Source: a virus
Virus record (IMG/VR): IMGVR_UViG_3300007511_000064
Span: 1-34,988 of that record
Length of the DNA: 34,988 bases
Direction: 5' to 3' (one strand)
Positions within the stretch are counted from its first letter, which is position 1. Every line of letters starts with the position of its first letter. The notes beneath the pieces were generated by a model that saw only the letters and a program-made list of their open reading frames with translations, was not told the origin of the DNA and did no database searches. Of this stretch, positions 32,843 through 34,988 are shown one piece after another. Made by a program: the position numbers and the translations under genes.

Positions 32843-32871
32843 GGGCTCCCTTCGGGGAGCCCTTTTCTTTT
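32843..32871 (+). terminator. rho-independent terminator after the fibre gene
   Basis: GGGCTCCC (32843-32850) and GGGAGCCC (32855-32862) form an eight-pair stem with a stable TTCG tetraloop, followed by TTTTCTTTT. It lies 34 bases after the fibre stop, which isolates fibre from sheath transcription. Confidence 0.95.
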
Positions 32872-32902
32872 CCGAAAAGATATTCCTTTTGCTTCTTGAT
32901 AA

Positions 32903-32910
32903 ACTATTTA
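32903..32910 (+). promoter_or_regulatory. ACTATTTA motif, candidate late promoter (copy 4)
   Basis: Identical octamer (GATAAACTATTTACTAAGAG) after the fibre terminator and 65 bases ahead of the sheath start. The gap of 167 bases (32809-32975) otherwise holds only the terminator, an AT-rich leader and the ribosome site AAAAAGGAGAG. Confidence 0.5.
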
Positions 32911-32975
32911 CTAAGAGAAAAAGTTTATAATTATTTCCTTGAAAATATTTTTCTTATAAAAAGGAGAGTTAAAAT

Positions 32976-34988
32976 ATGTCAGCCAAGAAATTTAAGTTTG
33001 TATCCCCCGGTGTATTTCTAAATGAAATAGACAATTCACAGTTATCTAAGACGTCCGACGCCTTGGGCCCAGTTATAATTGGTAGAGCCCGAAGAGGACC
33101 ATCACTACGCCCTGTTCGACTTGATTCGTTTTCCGAATTTGTCGAGATATTTGGTGATCCCATTGCAGGTGGTGAAGGTTCCGACGTATGGCGTGAAGGA
33201 AGCGAAAACCTCGCCCCTTCATATGCCGCATATGCAGTTCAGGCATACCTTAGAAACTCCGCCCCAGTCAACTTCGTTAGGCTTTTAGGTATTCAGGATT
33301 CTGAAGCCTCTGCTAACGAAGGTGAAGCCGGCTGGCAGGCAGGCAGCGCATATGCGCTTGTTGTTGGGCAGGGTACATCATCTCACGTTGGTGTGAGTGG
33401 AGGCGGACTGACTGGTTCTGTTGCAGCAATATTTTATGGTGCCAACTCTAATGTCAAGGTTAGACTTAGTGGTTCCTACCACAACCACTCAGCTGCCGGT
33501 GCTACAGGCCATGGTGACGCCAACGTAGCGGATCTAGTAACCACCTCGTCAGTCAACACACTGATAAGAGGTTGTCCGACAACAGCAAGTTATGCTGCGG
33601 GCACCCGCCCAGAGTGGAAGGCAGAAATATACGAATCAGAGACTCTTAAAGAGTCAATAACTTTTAACTTTGATAAGTCTTCTCCTAAGTTTATAAGGAA
33701 GGTTTTCAACACTAATCCGACGCTTACAAATGCGACTATAACTTCAAATCCGAAAAAGTACTGGCTCGGTGAATCATTCGAAGACAATATCCAGCAGGAT
33801 GTTATATCATATTCGGCAGGAGCAGGCGTCATAGCAGCCACCATGGAAATGACGTTTATTCAGGCAGGCACCGCAGATGGTACGCTAGCTCTGATAAGCT
33901 CAGACGGCTCCACTGCAACCTTTAAGGGGCTAAGCAACGGCGATGCCGCACTCGACGGCGCGACGGCTAAAGTCACCGCCGTCGCCGATGTGAAATTTGA
34001 TAGAGGCAACACCGGCGGCGACGATGCCGCCCGTGCACTATTGGCCGCGGCTAACTTTGCTGCAGCGGTGAACCTGGTAGGGCACAATCTTAGTGGCAAG
34101 ATAACGGCAGTAGCAGACGGTGCAAAGGTGACTTTGACTCAGGCTACTGTTGGAAGCGGAGGCAATACCGCAGTTACTGACGCCGCGAACTTCGACAACG
34201 GTGTTCAGGGTACCACGCCCGCGAGTTTTTCCGGCGGCGGAGGCCCACTACCATTCGCAGTCACACTTCCATTTGGATTAAGTGGAACGTTCGATGGGGA
34301 AGATAGAAGAGAGGCATCCCAGCCTGCAGGAACCAACTGGTTCATAAGCCAGGACATGGGAGCAACACCTACAAACTTTGACGCTGCCAGCATGCAAAAG
34401 CTGTTCAGGATTGTGGCTCTTGATTCCGGTGAAGACACACAAAAGAATTACAAAATATCAATAGGCAACATTGTCGCTGCTCGAAAAGACAGCGCGGATC
34501 CGTATGGTTCTTTCACAGTTCTAGTGAGAAGAGCAAGTGATTCTGATTTGGCTATGAAGATAGTCGAGCAATTTTCGAATTGTAACCTTAACCCCAACTC
34601 TTCCAACTATATCGCAAGAAAGGTTGGCGATATGTATCAAGAGTGGGATTCGAACGACAGGCGATACAAGACATACGGTAGCCACCCAAATCTTTCTAAG
34701 TATTTTAGAGTGGTTGTCGACACGGATGTTGATATGGGTGTTTCGGATCCAGAACTGCTTCCGTTTGGATTTTTGGGCACACCAAAGCTTAAAGATATAA
34801 ATATGACGCTTGCAGCAATGCCCGAGTCAACTTGGCTTGGTGATGAGCAGGCGAATACAAAGAACGCTAATAGCGGATTGTACACAGGCTCAGCGCAAGA
34901 ACTAGGAGTCAGATGGCCATCGATGAGAACAAGGGTTTCAGCCTCTCATGGTTCGATAGCAAATCCGAAGGACGCATATTTTGGAGTC
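32976..34988 (+). CDS. gp18: tail sheath protein (gp18-like), 3' truncated by the window
   Basis: Open from ATG 32976 to the window end (671 codons seen). The N-terminus KFVSPGVFLNEIDNSQL followed by GPVIIGRARRGPSLRPVRL, then AYAVQAYLRNSAPVNFVRLL, is typical of contractile sheath proteins. In the C-terminal part YGSFTVLVRR (510-519) and NPNSSNYIARKVGD (from 539) are the family's conserved core that interlocks with neighbouring subunits and tube. Residues about 294-412 are an inserted module (KVTLTQATVGSGGNTAV, VQG), probably on the outer surface, related to modules in the neck and fibre proteins. The sheath contracts to drive the tube through the envelope. The remaining residues lie outside the window. 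Confidence 0.95.
   Translation, partial: MSAKKFKFVSPGVFLNEIDNSQLSKTSDALGPVIIGRARRGPSLRPVRLDSFSEFVEIFGDPIAGGEGSDVWREGSENLAPSYAAYAVQAYLRNSAPVNFVRLLGIQDSEASANEGEAGWQAGSAYALVVGQGTSSHVGVSGGGLTGSVAAIFYGANSNVKVRLSGSYHNHSAAGATGHGDANVADLVTTSSVNTLIRGCPTTASYAAGTRPEWKAEIYESETLKESITFNFDKSSPKFIRKVFNTNPTLTNATITSNPKKYWLGESFEDNIQQDVISYSAGAGVIAATMEMTFIQAGTADGTLALISSDGSTATFKGLSNGDAALDGATAKVTAVADVKFDRGNTGGDDAARALLAAANFAAAVNLVGHNLSGKITAVADGAKVTLTQATVGSGGNTAVTDAANFDNGVQGTTPASFSGGGGPLPFAVTLPFGLSGTFDGEDRREASQPAGTNWFISQDMGATPTNFDAASMQKLFRIVALDSGEDTQKNYKISIGNIVAARKDSADPYGSFTVLVRRASDSDLAMKIVEQFSNCNLNPNSSNYIARKVGDMYQEWDSNDRRYKTYGSHPNLSKYFRVVVDTDVDMGVSDPELLPFGFLGTPKLKDINMTLAAMPESTWLGDEQANTKNANSGLYTGSAQELGVRWPSMRTRVSASHGSIANPKDAYFGV

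Noticed and set aside
32896-32931. TTGATA and TATAAT upstream of the sheath gene as a sigma70 promoter
   Set aside because: Spacing is 24 bases, far outside the usual 16-18.

Overview
The window reads as a contiguous piece of a tailed, contractile-tail bacteriophage related to T4, from the distant or marine side of that group. Every convincing gene lies on the + strand. Genes are tightly packed, often with start/stop overlaps, and no gap exceeds about 170 bases. No tRNA, integrase, insertion sequence or CRISPR array was seen. I cannot name the host. The lysis-type genes, the T4-like head and tail proteins and a good sigma70-type promoter all fit a Gram-negative bacterium. The carriage of ribosomal protein bS21 recalls marine pelagiphages.

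Layout. (1) Positions 1-5603 hold DNA-metabolism genes: the end of an unknown protein, a J-domain-like protein, a RuvC-like resolvase, a zinc-finger/TOPRIM primase, a 60-residue protein and, behind a near-consensus promoter, one long protein that joins an Mre11/SbcD-type nuclease (T4 gp47) to a Rad50/SbcC-type ATPase (T4 gp46). (2) Positions 5624-7073 hold a probable lysis group (holin-like, inner-membrane coiled-coil and signal-peptide plus C-terminal-TM proteins) and a zinc-ribbon protein. (3) Positions 7145-12971 hold packaging: an unknown protein, large terminase (gp17), portal (gp20), two unknown proteins and a CxxC membrane protein. (4) Positions 13074-22317 hold head assembly: prohead protease (gp21), a 969-residue membrane-associated candidate internal protein, a small core-like protein, ribosomal protein bS21, virion-type proteins, acidic scaffold (gp22) and major capsid protein (gp23). 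(5) Positions 22463-27758 hold a small structural protein, a Thr/Asn/Asp low-complexity protein, neck proteins, the tail sheath stabiliser (gp15) and small unknowns. (6) Positions 27874-34988 hold a 1644-residue repetitive fibre-like protein and the start of the tail sheath (gp18), which is cut by the window end.

How it works together. The early part serves recombination-dependent replication. The rest is a late programme that builds the prohead (gp20, 21, 22, 23), packages DNA (gp17), closes the neck (13/14/15-type proteins) and adds the contractile tail (gp18). Three good rho-independent terminators, plus one weaker one, divide the late region. An octamer ACTATTTA recurs in four intergenic gaps ahead of late genes and is the best candidate for a phage-specific late promoter.

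The most notable points are the one-chain Mre11-Rad50 fusion, bS21 inside the head cluster, the ACTATTTA motif, a shared C-terminal motif on the scaffold and the 969-residue protein with likely gp21 cleavage sites near both N-termini, and small domains shared between neck, sheath and fibre proteins.
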